From NCBI GenBank assembly GCA_022453515.1, contig JAJNNY010000005.1:372001-436000 (forward strand): DNA of 64,000 nt. The letters are read 5' to 3'. The notes beneath the pieces are model-generated. The model saw nothing but the letters and a program-made list of their open reading frames with translations. It was not told the origin of the DNA and made no database searches. Numbering within the stretch: the first letter of the stretch is position 1; each line of letters starts with the position of its first letter. The DNA comes from Astrocystis sublimbata. Lineage: Eukaryota; Ascomycota; Sordariomycetes; Xylariales; Xylariaceae. Position numbers and translations under genes: made by a program. Below, one piece after another: positions 1 to 10,773 of the stretch.

Positions 1-511
1 TGACGATGAGAGCGACAATGTCCTTGACAATGAGAGAGAGCACTTGGGCATTCGATTTGAGCTGAAACTGTCCGCACGAGCCTACATTTTCCTTGTCCGA
101 CGACTCGCTCGGCGGCAAGCCGATGGACTGGCAAAAGCTAGAGATCTTCTGGTGCCAGATATTGGGGCCTGCGTCTTGGCCGTAGGTGGAGAAGACGTCG
201 TGGAACACATTTTCCAACTCGGAGGCAAGGTCTGACGGCTCAAGGGGCGTGCTCATCTGCTCGCCCTCCTCGGCAGGGTTTGACGACCCTGGCGTTGTCA
301 CGTCGCTGTGACTGGCGCTGTGGCCGGCGTCACTTTGGCCATGGCTCGGCCGGGACTTCGGCTTCGGCGCCGGCTGGTGGGGTTCGAAGTCATACACGCA
401 GTCGACATTCTGCTTGCGGCAGGCTTCACAAATGGTCTCGTTGCTGCATTTGATCTTGCGTGCGCGACAGAAGCCGCACGACCGGCGCAAGGGGTGTTTT
501 GCGACGTTCAT
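1..511 (-). CDS. Zn(II)2Cys6 transcription factor, N-terminal part (3' end outside window)
   Basis: Reading leftwards from the ATG at 511, the frame stays open to the window edge and begins MNVAKHPLRRSCGFCRARKI. The six cysteines follow C-x2-C-x6-C-x5-C-x2-C-x6-C at residues 12-38, with the basic RARKIKC stretch typical of the fungal binuclear zinc cluster that contacts DNA. A Ser/Pro/His-rich linker follows, then a region reading SELENVFHDVFSTYGQ. The family acts in the nucleus, often as a pathway-specific activator. Its position beside a group of oxidoreductase, transporter and methyltransferase genes suggests a local regulator, but that is inference from neighbourhood only. The regulatory and C-terminal regions are not visible. 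The 1.8 kb to its right is free of genes and would hold its promoter. Confidence 0.93.
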   Translation of the reverse strand, partial: MNVAKHPLRRSCGFCRARKIKCSNETICEACRKQNVDCVYDFEPHQPAPKPKSRPSHGQSDAGHSASHSDVTTPGSSNPAEEGEQMSTPLEPSDLASELENVFHDVFSTYGQDAGPNIWHQKISSFCQSIGLPPSESSDKENVGSCGQFQLKSNAQVLSLIVKDIVALIV

Positions 512-2306
512 CGCCCCCGAATACGACCACAAAAGGCAGATCCTCAACAGTCCAGAATACCAATAGTGCCCAGTGGAGTGCCCCGTGGAGTCCCCCGTTG
601 AGCTCCGTAACCTTGCGGTGCGATACGATGTTGAATCTCGCGGGACGTGAAGCAGGGCAGCGCTGCGGAATGCTAATTGCAGAACAGCCGATACATAGAA
701 AACGGAACGACGCTGGTGAGTCAGCACCTGTACTCTATCACAGACATCATGGCCTATATATCGAACTTCCGCATCGGCAGATAAATAAAGAATACGTCGG
801 TGGATAGTAGTTCTCGTCAGTTTCGTTGCCTCCTTGCTTGCTTACCGACCTCACTTGCCTCTGCCTATAGGCTATAGCTGAAGGCGGCACAGCACAGGGG
901 GCACGGTGGGCTGGCCACGGGGGCTTTCTCAAATGTGTGATTGAAGCATGCCAAACCCGAGCCGCGAGGAGCACGGGCAGTGCCGTAGAGCTTAACTAAT
1001 CATGCTTTATGGCCAATGTTCGGACTACCGGGGACGATCACAGCTCCGTGTTGTACTTACACTTCTGTATTGTCTCTTTCCTAGTTATGATTTGTTTACC
1101 TACGAGTAGTTTTGTCTCCCGCTTTAGAACGAGGAGCTTAGCGACGTATATACTTAGCCTTAGTACTTACCTACTAAGTACTTACTCAACTACTAATAAG
1201 TACTTTGCTACTATGACTGTCGTTACTTGGCTAAAGTAGAGTCAGGTACCAACTGTACCCTGGGCACCTAATGTATGTGGGTTAGGTACCCCTAGACACC
1301 CATCTCGACCCATCTCGACCCATCCGAGATCCTCGCCATCTTCAGGCTCGCTAGGTACCCAGCAGCCAAGAACTAGCGCTTCCACTAGAAGCAATTTGGT
1401 ATGGATTAAGTAAAGGTATGGTGGGCACGTGGGGCGATCGAGAGTTGTCTTCGGCAGTCAAATTGACAGAAATAACCTTAACTTCCTCCGCCATTCGGCC
1501 AAAGTGATATATGTTCTTCTCAATTAGGCACATGGCAGTTACAACGAAGCCATCAATTTCTGTCACAGAATGGCGCTATGCCTCAATGAAAAGATGCTTG
1601 ACACGGCATGCATGGACATCCATCTCAGTACTGACTCAGACTGTGGGTCATAGGTCTGGACCAACTTCCGGCCGGCACATATCCAACAACGAAGAAAACT
1701 GGAAATTCGGCAGTGAATCAACTCGTTGACCTGTGTACCTGCTCGACTGCAACTTACTTGCTCATTATCAACACAGCCTCAATTCATCTATGTTCAGCCT
1801 ACCCTACCTTCACCTTCGTAAGTCAATCGAGCAGGCGGATGGGGCTCCGGGAGCTGCGAGGCCTAGCTTACTTGAGCAATTATTATAGCTGGTTTGATAA
1901 TCTTAAGTACTCACCCTCGTCACCCTACTAGTAAACTTAGGTACAAGTACCTAAGGGTGCTCGGATGCCGTTACACGAGCCAGACCCGCCAGGAATGCAT
2001 GTTGGTGGAAGTGGCTCATATGGACGGACCTCGATGGGTTTTCCAGTTGAGCTACTGCTACTTTGATAAAACATGAGCATGACTTGTATCATACATGTAC
2101 ATAGAAATCAGCCAGGATTACTTTACTACTAGGTAACCATTATGATAGGTCGAGCTCCGCGTTATTCATATTCCTTCCCGTAGGAGATCTTGACTGTAGC
2201 ATAATCTGGTACACTTGGCGTGCCGGGTTCTTTTCCTGCAGTCTGCTTGATTAAGTGGAGGATGAGACTAGTGATTGATTACAAGATGCGGCTTGCATTG
2301 CCAAGT
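512..2306. other. Intergenic region between regulator and monooxygenase
   Basis: No convincing gene on either strand; the open frames are short and unlike any family I know. The stretch has a partial tandem of CCCATCTCGA near 1300-1326 and many TACTTA/TACCTA-type motifs around 1135-1260 and 1905-1960. It probably holds the promoter of the zinc-cluster gene and the 3' flank of the monooxygenase. Confidence 0.6.
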
Positions 2307-3807
2307 TTAGTGCTTCCCGAGCGTCTGCGTGGTCTGCAACCCCTCGACAGTTGGCTGGAAGCTATAGAGCCACCCCAGATACCACATCAACACCCACGAC
2401 GGGAAGAAGCGATAAACGAGTCTTCGCACAAGACGGCCCAGCCCATATGATAGGTTCCCCGTGTGCAGTAGCGCGAAGTTGGATGAGAATTTGGCCAAGT
2501 CTTTCACTCTCGGCTCCCGCTTGCGCGAGTATTCCTCCAGCATTGCTACCAGATCCTCTGGCCCTCCCGCGTTGAGCCTCTCGCGCAGCAGGCTGCCAAG
2601 GACTGCCGCGTCCTCCATCGCCTGACACCCTCCCTGACCGAAGAAAGAGGTCATGCTGTGCGCCGCTGTCGACATGTATTAGCTCCTGCAGGTAGTATCG
2701 CTTACGCAATAATTTCACTCACCATCTCCCAACAGGGCTACTCTGCCTTTCGACATCGAGGGGAAAGCCACCTCTTCAAACACGTCGCTGGCTACGACTC
2801 TCTCCGATCGGTCCACAACTGCCCCACGTCAGTACAATGTTCCTCGCACTCGCTCTCGCACTCGCAAACAAAAAAAAACACGTCAGTGGCTGACACAGGA
2901 AAGCTTGTCTCACTCTCGCGGAAAGACCCCTTCTCGGCGAATGGGTGGAACTTGGCTCCGTAGATCTTGCTGACCGTCTCGGGCGTCGTGTCTGACCAGA
3001 CGGACCTGCCAGTGTGCCGTGTTGAATCAACTGTCTGAGAAGTGCCGTCAGTTTGAGCTCGAAATGAAAGCTTCCCCTGCAAAAAATACGTACTTGTGCT
3101 CCGATAAACCACTGCTGGTTATCTGGACATGGCCATGTAGTCAGGATACAGTCGTCGTACAGCATCCAGTGGCCCACTCCGATATCCTCGCTTCCAAGGT
3201 GCGGGAGCGGACTCGTGATCCCGGACATGTGCACGCGTCCGGTGAAACGAATGGTGTTCATCGTTTCGTCTTTTCCCCAGCCAGCCAGTACGCGGCGAGT
3301 CATCGATCGGATCCCGTCAGCACCCACAACCACTCGGCCCCTGGCCTCTGTACCGTCGGACAGGAGAACCCGAACCATCGGCTGGGCCAGATCATCGACG
3401 ATCGCTTCAGCCTTACGATTCAAGAGCACTGTTTCCTCTGCACCCGCTGCACTGTACAGCATCCTGTGAAAGTGGTGTCGCTCCATGGAAATGAGGGGAT
3501 AGCCATACATGGCCTCGCAAGTAGTCCAGTCGAAAGACCGCCAATACGTCGTGTTCCGCAGCACCCGAAGCTCTCGCACCTTTTGGCCATGCTTCAAAAT
3601 CTCATCATAGAGTCCTAGGTGATCAAGTAGTTTGAGTGCGTTGGGAGCCAAGGAAATGCCGGCGCCCACGGGTTGCAAAGTCTTCGTCCTTTCGAGGATT
3701 TTGCATTTGATGCCGAGCTTACGACAAATCGTCGCCAATGTAAGCCCCCCAATGCCCCCGCCGATGATGAGGATGTCGGTCTCGATCGTATCCATGTCTA
3801 TCAACAA
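2307..3807 (-). CDS. FAD-dependent monooxygenase (salicylate hydroxylase-like)
   Basis: Four exons join in frame: 3807-3094, 3034-2914, 2818-2723 and 2665-2307, giving about 429 residues, normal for class A flavoprotein monooxygenases. The introns are 59, 95 and 57 nt with GT...AG ends. Visible motifs are the N-terminal dinucleotide fold [12 protein letters not shown] (about residues 14-25), the GADGIRS DG-motif mid-protein, and the [15 protein letters not shown] motif that binds the FAD ribityl chain; this last is rebuilt exactly across the third intron. The family uses NAD(P)H and O2 to hydroxylate or epoxidise aromatic or polyketide substrates. The likely role is a tailoring enzyme for a secondary metabolite; the substrate cannot be told. 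An alternative start is the ATG at 3795. Confidence 0.93.
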
Positions 3808-4559
3808 TTTTGGTTATTCACACCTGAAGTTTTGAGTGTTGCGGTATCGTGCGTCTTCATTCAATGCCTCCTTAAATCTGTCGTCGCGTCGAGTCCCCTA
3901 TCTTTAAACGTACGAGGCAACATCCCATACATTCATACATCCGTCTCCCATTCTCCTGTCTCCGGTATATAACGGAGGTTGCAAATTCGTGATGACTAAT
4001 CCTTACTCTTGTACTAAACCCATTAGCATGACATGCAGAAGACTACCTGAGAAATTGTAGAATCAAAGATTGCCTCATTATCCTCTAGTTTCGTATATTA
4101 TCACGACGGAACAACTGCACACTTTGAGTGGAAGTGTCATTAGGAAGTAATGAGGTAAGCGACAATCAACCTCCCATTAAGCAAAGTATCATAAATGAAG
4201 TAGCGAAGGCCGCAAGCAAAAAAAAAAAATTTGTTGACTCGGCCAAGTCAAGGGGCGTAACGAGTCTCGCCAAATAACGAAAATAAAGTTGGCCTAAATT
4301 GACCTCAAGTCAAGTAGAAGGCGTTCTAGGTTTACTCTTTGCTTGTGACGCTCGCCGTAGGAAAATATAACTACCACACGGATCATACTACAACAGTAGT
4401 CAGGGAATCGAAAATACGGTCAGCAATAGCTGTGAAGCGAATATATAACTACATAGAAGAAGTTTATCTCGGATAGATACAAAGGTAAAATAGAGAGTTG
4501 AATCGAATGCAGTAAGTTTATACAGGAAACCCCAAACTGGGAACGGCCACAGTTCCATA
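3808..4559. other. Intergenic region, AT-rich
   Basis: No gene seen. It lies between the 5' end of the monooxygenase and the 3' end of the pepsin-like gene, so it holds the monooxygenase promoter. A run of nine or more A's lies near 4219. No clear regulatory palindrome was recognised. Confidence 0.5.
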
Positions 4560-5854
4560 CTAAGGCCATTGAACGTCGGCGATGCCAACAAGCACCTTCT
4601 CAAAATCAAAGACAATTAACTTGTCTTTTGCGAAGGTCTCCCCGAAATTGCCAAGAAACATGTTTCCACTGCCCACCACTCGGACATTCAGCACACAGGT
4701 CGATTCGTCGATGTTCTCGACGTAGTTGCGCGGCTCAACCTTCCACTCCTTGCTACTGCCAGTAAATTTGTAGCTGATGTCGGGGAGAGTGCTGACGCTT
4801 GCACAATCAACCTGGTAGAAAGCCTGCTTGCCGTTGTTGGGAGGGTCTTCTAGGGTGATGGGTTTCGCGTCGGCAAGCGATAGAAGTGTGTCGTACATGG
4901 TTTCCGACAGAGGCAACCCCCTACCGCCGGCTGCGTGGTCGAAAATCGCAGCGGGGCCGGTGTTGTTCGGGGTAGCGGTGAGAACCTGAGCCTCACCTCC
5001 AACACTCACGCTCTCCACTTCGATGCCCCAGTAGTTGTACACGGGCGGGTTGAATATGAAGTCCAGCGAGTTGACATCGGGGAAAAGGCGGTTCTCGTAC
5101 CAAACTATCTCTCCGCCCTTTACTAGGCTGTCGTTAATAGCCCCATGGGTTTGAATCGCATCATAGCCGTTGCATGATGATTTTGACGTGTCTGGCGAGC
5201 CAGGGTAGCAATAGTGGAACGCCAAGAAAGGCTCTCTCCAGCTTCCCTTCTTCAAGGATTGAACGAAGGGGCTCCAGTCCGAAGCTAGTGGGCTGATGTT
5301 TAGCGGTCAAAAATCATCAAATCGGTTGCTGGAGTCTAGAACTCACCATTGGTTTCTGGCAGAGCAGGTGCAAGCCCGTAGATACCTGCAAACGGATAGG
5401 CAAATTCTTTCAAGTCGAAAGTGAAGTCCGAGGCCTGGAGCACGATCTCGTCTGCTACCGGGCCGATCGTCAAAACGTCGGTGGCGTAGTCAACGGTGGC
5501 AGGATTGTCACCGAAGAAATGATTCGGATTCCAGGTTCGACCAGTATAATTATCGGGAACGTATTCGAAAGAGTCGGACAAGGTCTGATTGAAGACCATC
5601 TGGTTTGCGTTGAGGCATTGTGCGTGTGAGTCGACTTGATGAAAGCATGTGGGCGTCCACATGTACGCACTCGCCCATGTCCAATCCTGTAGTATGTCTA
5701 GGTGCTGTGGCGGGTTTCCTGCGGTTATTGGAGCTGTAAAGCCATATGGCGTCCACGTGAGTGGAAGATCATATGTGCTATTCCCAGCTTGGAGCGCTGC
5801 AGCTCCTCTGAGGAGGGATAGCAAGGGAAGATAGAATACGACGGTGTTTGCCAT
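4560..5854 (-). CDS. Secreted pepsin-fold (A1 family) protein lacking catalytic Asp motifs
   Basis: Two exons, 5854-5347 and 5284-4560, are joined by a 62-nt intron (GTGAGT...CACTAG) and encode about 410 residues, the usual length for pepsin-like proteins. The first 20 residues are a signal peptide ending in GAAA. The fold is recognisable from GIYGLAPALP, WGIEVESVSVGG and the C-terminal FLGNFGETFAKDKLIVFDF. However, where active enzymes have D-T/S-G there is LDILQ (residues 52-56) in the N-lobe and DHA (285-287) in the C-lobe. Several N-glycosylation sequons are present. It is probably a non-proteolytic secreted or wall protein of the family; ligand-binding or inhibitor-decoy roles are only guesses. 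It lies between the monooxygenase and the transporter on the minus strand. Confidence 0.82.
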
Positions 5855-6029
5855 GGTTGCCTGTCACAAGCCAGATGCACGATGATCGTAAGAAGATGCG
5901 GTGAGAGTCCCAATTGGTCTAATTCTCTCTAACTATTGGGTATGCCGTAGATCTACTGCATATATTCTTTTCTCCCCTGTTGCCGATCATGACTATCTGT
6001 GTCTGTGCGTGCCTCCGTTCCAGGATAGA

Positions 6030-6112
6030 TGGCCTCCGTTCAACGACGGAGGACCTCCGTTCAACGACGGAAGGCCCCTATTTAATGACGGAAGACCCCT
6101 GTTTAATGACGG
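6030..6112. repeat. Four-copy 21-bp tandem repeat
   Basis: About four units of 21 bp are visible: two of the type CTCCGTTCAACGACGGAGGA and two diverged ones of the type CCCTATTTAATGACGGAAGA. Most differences between the pairs are C/T transitions. The array lies between the divergently placed pepsin-like gene and the transporter, so it could sit in a shared promoter region. Confidence 0.85.
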
Positions 6113-6420
6113 GTAGCCTGCATTATGCATCTTATTCAGGAGAGAGCAAGATGATTGGCTTCACACCATGCACCGCGTCTCCAAAAGGTAGTTCCCGCCA
6201 ATTGCGGTGTGATGTGTACTCCTGATTGCAAACAAACTCAACCTCGAGTTGCTCAACCCAGACATCGTCGACAAAACACCAATCAGAAGAAAGCAAATCA
6301 GATCAAGAGTCGCTTGCGCTCTATTCAGTGCAACCAATTCACTCTTTGAGGTCCCCACTCGCTGCCTCAATTCATTCTGTGCCTCTACGATATTTCATCA
6401 CATTCGGGTTTTCTGGCACC

Positions 6421-6747
6421 TCTGCTCGCAGTATGCATATGCACATGCGAGATCTAGCGTCGCCCGAGACTCTGCAGGAGGACTCCGCTCGAAATATGCA
6501 CCTGCGAGATGCAGCATCGTCCGAGACCCTGCAGGGAGACTTTGGCAGCTCGGCTCGGAGTACGCACATGCGAGATCCCGCTTCGTCCGAAACACTACAG
6601 GAAGACTTTGACAGCTCGGCTCGGAGTACGCACAAACGAGACCCAGCTTCGTCCAAGAACCTGAAGGAGGACTTTGGCGGCTCTGCTCAGAGTACACACA
6701 CACGAGATCCAGAGTCGGCCAATAACCCGCAGGAGGACTTCAGCAAC
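6421..6747 (+). repeat. Five-copy 63-66 bp coding tandem repeat at 5' end of MFS gene
   Basis: Units start at 6421, 6484, 6550, 6616 and 6682. The last four are exactly 66 bp and the first is 63 bp. Translated, each gives a unit of the pattern SARSTHMRDPASSETLQEDF. All length differences are multiples of three, so the reading frame is kept. Confidence 0.9.
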
Positions 6748-8259
6748 GCTGGCGATGGAGAAAAAGCCAATGGAGCTCCGGATGGGGGAGCAAAGGCTTG
6801 GGGTGTAGTTGCTGGCGGCTTGATTAACTATATCGCTACATTCGGTACCAATTCACACAAAATCTGCTTCTGCTCGTTCAAATAACTTACCTATCGTATC
6901 TAGGGCTCCTAAACTCCTTTGGAACGTTCCAGACCTACTATGAAAATGAGTTACTGCCGCATGAGAGCGCCAGTACCATTTCTTGGATAGGGTCAATACA
7001 AGTAAGTATACAGGTAGCATTTATTGCAGGGGTATGGCTAATGAGTGTATAGCTTTTCCTTTTGTTTGCTACCGGTATCGTCTTGGGACCAGCCTTCGAC
7101 AAATTCGGAGCGATACGGATGACCATCCCAGGAACGTTCTTGTATATCCTATCCCTGGAACTGACGAGCCTTGGCAAGGAGTACTACCAGATTTTCCTAG
7201 CCCAAGGCATTCTATTCGGAATCGCTGACGCAATGCTGTGAGTATGAGTTTCTTCCTGATTGTGGCGTGAACTTCCTGCTTAAAGACTTTACAGTTTCTA
7301 CCCAACCATTTCGGCCATTAACATGTGGTTTGATCGAAAGCGAGGCTTGGCTCTTGGTATCGTTGTGGCTGGCTCCTCCATTGGCGACATCATATGGCCT
7401 ATTCTGATCCATTATCTTTTTGGGAAGATTGGATTCGGCTGGACAGTTCGAGCAGTAGGCTTCATCTGCTTGGGCCTCCTCATCGTGTCGGTGTTCCTCG
7501 TAGTCGAGCGACACGATGAAAAAAAGCCTGGGAATGTGACAACTGACAAAAAGAATCTGAAACAAGAGCTGAAGAGCCCGGCATACATTTCCTTGACGAG
7601 TGGATTTACATTGGCCTACCTCGGCTTATTTGTGCCGTTTTATTACCTCCCATCATATGGCTTGGCTCACGACCTTGACCCTACCACCGCAAACAATCTT
7701 CTTGCTTTCCTCAACGCAGGATCTTTTGTTGGAAGAATCATCTCCGGCTACCTTGCTGATACGGTTGGAGCGTGAGCTATTCCTCCCTGACGAATAAAGG
7801 CATGCTATTTGCTAACAATGCTTGCTAGGTTCAACGTGGCAATCATCACCTCTTTATTATCAAGTGTCACTGTATTCTCGCTGATCGCCATCACAACAGA
7901 GCCGTCGATAATTGCCTTTTCCGTGCTCTACGGTTTGTTTTCTGGTGGGCTCATATCTCTGCAGTCAGTCTGCCTTGCAAGACTCACCTCTGATATGGGT
8001 ACCTACGGAACCAAAATTGGCATCTTGATGGCCGTGAATTCAATTGGGTGAGTGTATGTTCGCTTTATAACCAGCAGTGGCCAATCTAACTGAGTTTACC
8101 AGGGTTTTGGTTGGCAACCCAATAGGCGGAGCGCTCGTGCAGCTACAACACGGGGAGTATTTAGGGTTAATTATTTTCTCCGCACTTTCGATTTTTGTGG
8201 GCGGGTTATTGTTTCTGGTGTCACGGCTTTGCATAAAGCAAAAATCTTGGTTATACTAG
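6433..8259 (+). CDS. MFS transporter, monocarboxylate-transporter (MCT/MCH) type
   Basis: Six exons join in frame: 6433-6844, 6904-7001, 7053-7237, 7295-7771, 7829-8047 and 8103-8259, giving about 515 residues. After a hydrophilic N-terminus made of 22-residue repeats comes DGGAKAWGVVAGGLINY, the usual opening of fungal MCT-like transporters, then GLLNSFGTFQTYYENELL and about 12 membrane segments. FYPTISAINMWFDRKRGLA, the loop with the family basic motif, is rebuilt across an intron. The family moves monocarboxylates or small metabolites across the plasma or organelle membrane by proton symport. In this neighbourhood it may export or import a pathway product. An in-frame reading continues upstream of 6433 but has no ATG, so the start is one of three close ATGs (6433, 6439, 6445). 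Confidence 0.92.
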
Positions 8260-9230
8260 ATGGAGCAATCCAGTTTGGCAACTTGGGAACGGGTTAGATT
8301 GCCAATCGGAGTTTTGCTGGGACACGAAACTCCTGGCAGCATGAACATATGGGTTTGGTTTCTTTTCGCTCTACATAGACTTTATTTTGTACTTTATTTT
8401 CCTTACATGTACTTTTGATCCTCTTGTTTGTACCCCATCCCATATGTACGATATCCTCGCCTGTGTACTTTGTCTTCGCCTATGTCTGTTGTTCTCGTCG
8501 ATGTACTTAAGTAGTTTATCTTCCTGTATACATTTCAGTTTTCTTGGAATAAAAGAGGTAAAATGTTTGATGGGTGTTCTAATAGAGTACATATTCCGAC
8601 ATAGTATGTATTGGGTTTGTTCATGTTGCCCTCATTCCCTTTTGCACATGTAAACCTATCAGGTGACTCAAGACTAGATTGTGTATAGTACATGCAGCGC
8701 TGTATTCTATCTGCTGTTTATCCACAGTTTACCTCTCTGCAACATAGGTACGCCGCATGAGCAGAGTCCTGCTGTCCTGCAAGCAGTCATTACAGAGAAA
8801 CTTGGCATCCAGCTCAAACAAATCCCTTATCTGTACACCTCCTCACCGAGGTAAACTTAGGATTCTCGCAAGGGTTTACCTCGATGGGGTGTTACTTAAG
8901 CCAATGTGGTTTAGGTGCCCCTGGGCGTTCTAACTCCTCCGGCTCTGGACGGAGCGACCCCCGGGGATTGAAGGAGGTACCTAGGTACGTTGATTGGCAT
9001 AGCACACTACCAGATCACAGTCTCATCTTCAAGTTGTTGTACACTAGTGCTTTTTGCATAGCAGTTCTTGTTGCACATCGGTACTGGTATCTCAACATCT
9101 TGAAATCGATCTTACGACAGTCACGCGGTTTCGTGGATTTTGGGAGCTGACGCCGATTATCGTATTGTAAAGTGACATTTTACACAGCATCAACTAAACA
9201 GCGCCGAGAAGCCGACCAGCCGTTATCACC
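8260..9230. other. Intergenic region between transporter and MDR gene
   Basis: No supported gene. The right half carries a TACCTAGGTAC palindrome near 8976-8988 and would contain the promoter of the downstream MDR gene. The short open frames here do not resemble known proteins. Confidence 0.5.
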
Positions 9231-10235
9231 ATGACTTCGATCCGAAAGGTTGTCATCACCGAGTTTGGGGACGTTGACGTGCTCAAAATCCTTGATGACA
9301 CCTGCCCGCCCCCGCCGCCGACATGTGTTCAGATTGCGACCGAATTCAGTGGATTCACCGGAGGAGACGTCAACATGCGTCAAGGCACGTACCCTGAGCA
9401 GAAGCAGCCTCCATTCACACCTGGATACTGCCTCGTAGGCACCGTTCGCAGCGTCGGCAGTAAATGCACATCAGTCAAAGCAGGCGATGTCGTTGCGGTC
9501 CTGACCAAATACGACGCTGAGGCAGAGCTGGTCAACCAACCTGAGAAGTACTGCATCAAGGTTCCAATCGGAGTTCCCCATATGCAGGCAGCTGCGGTCA
9601 TGTGCGATTGGAACACGGCGTATGATATGGTCATCAACACTGCCAAAGTGTCACGGGGCCAGCGAGTCTTCGTTCATGGCATCAGCGGCGCTGTCGGCTG
9701 TGCTATCATGATCCTAAGCCGTCTGCAGGGTGCAGAGGTTTACGGGACGGCGAGCAGCCGGAACCATGAAGAAGTGCAGAAGTATGGCGCGACACCCTTT
9801 CCCTACACGGACAAGAATTGGATGGAAGAAATGAAGCGAATCGGTGGCGCACATGCTGTCTTTGACGCATTGGGCTTCGAGAGCTTCGACGAAAGCTACT
9901 CCATCCTGACAGCAGACGGCATTCTTGTAGCTTTCGGCAATAACAAGAATGCCTTGGAGAATACGAGCATCAGGAGCGAAGGCAAGCATGTTGCAGCGTT
10001 ATTCGCACGCAATCGGCCAGACGGCACCGGAAAACGGACAACATTCTATGGGCTTGATCGTGACTCGCCATCGTATGTCGAGAACAGCTTGGCTTTGATG
10101 AGGATGATAGAGCAGGGGACCATCAAAATTCCTATCAGACAAGTATGGGACATGGAGGATATCCATAGCGCTCACCGTTCTTGGGGCAGTGGAAGTGGGA
10201 TCGGATCACTGCTGATCAGGGTCGCGAAGACTTGA
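9231..10235 (+). CDS. Zinc-free MDR-family oxidoreductase (quinone oxidoreductase / enoyl reductase-like)
   Basis: A single uninterrupted frame of 334 residues starts at ATG 9231 in a good context (ATCACCATGA). The N-terminal GroES-like domain (residues 1-125) includes GDVNMRQGTYPEQKQPPFTPGY. The Rossmann domain carries the NADPH loop VHGISGAVGCAIM (about residues 148-160), followed by GAEVYGTASSRNHEEVQKYG. No structural-zinc cysteine cluster is visible, which fits the zeta-crystallin/quinone oxidoreductase branch. Members reduce quinones or enones with NADPH, and some act in trans with polyketide synthases as enoyl reductases. A relic of a PKS carrier domain lies only about 370 bp downstream, making a trans-acting role plausible but unproven. 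Confidence 0.9.
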   Translation: MTSIRKVVITEFGDVDVLKILDDTCPPPPPTCVQIATEFSGFTGGDVNMRQGTYPEQKQPPFTPGYCLVGTVRSVGSKCTSVKAGDVVAVLTKYDAEAELVNQPEKYCIKVPIGVPHMQAAAVMCDWNTAYDMVINTAKVSRGQRVFVHGISGAVGCAIMILSRLQGAEVYGTASSRNHEEVQKYGATPFPYTDKNWMEEMKRIGGAHAVFDALGFESFDESYSILTADGILVAFGNNKNALENTSIRSEGKHVAALFARNRPDGTGKRTTFYGLDRDSPSYVENSLALMRMIEQGTIKIPIRQVWDMEDIHSAHRSWGSGSGIGSLLIRVAKT

Positions 10236-10601
10236 ACAACCTTGAATGCTCGCACAGAAGTGCAATACGTCTTGACCCCTTCTCACCCATGTACACCTAT
10301 CTACAGTCCTCCAGAATGACAATCTTAGCTCGGCGCTAGAGGCTTGGACCTCCGGGGGAATTTTGGTATCGGAATACCCATTCTTGATCTACATGCTGCA
10401 GCTTCGTAGGGGCCTTTATGTAGTAAATATGCTTTGACGCTGATTGATAGCGAGCATTGCAGAAGAACAACATGACAGCCTGATATGCAGTAATACTCTT
10501 CCTTTTCTGGCCTCTAGTCTCGAGCTAGGAATTATCATCCTGGAGGACGATAAGTAGGTGTATATGGCACGGGGGAGTGGGCGTGGCGGGTGAGGCAAAA
10601 G
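10236..10601. other. Intergenic region upstream of PKS relic
   Basis: No gene seen. The frame that carries the carrier-domain relic is interrupted by a TAA at 10551, and nothing in this stretch resembles other polyketide-synthase domains. Confidence 0.5.
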
Positions 10602-10773
10602 GATGACGGCGTCGACTCACTCGTAGCCGTCGAGCTCCGGACCTGGATGACTAAGGTGATTGGATCCGATGAGTCCGTCTTTAGGATGACGGGTGGCCAG
10701 CAAGCACATCGAGCAAATTGCGGAGAAGGTAGTAACGACATACAGATTTGTGCAGCTGCCAGACTCGGCCTAG
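10602..10773 (+). pseudogene. Relic of a polyketide-synthase acyl-carrier (PP-binding) domain
   Basis: From 10602 the plus strand reads DDGVDSLVAVELRTW, the helix-II signature of a fungal PKS carrier domain, including the Ser of DSL that takes the phosphopantetheine arm. It continues as MTKVIGSDESVF. Near 10690 the frame must shift by one base; the shifted frame then reads VASKHIEQIAEKVV, which matches helices III-IV of such domains, and stops at TAG 10771-10773. Only about 55 residues survive and no ketosynthase, acyltransferase or other domain is visible nearby. I take it as the 3' remnant of a lost synthase. The family match is by motif recognition, not by search. Confidence 0.75.

Noticed and set aside
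6030..6112. CRISPR-like array
   Set aside because: Units are contiguous 21-mers without spacers, in a fungal genome; it is a simple tandem repeat.
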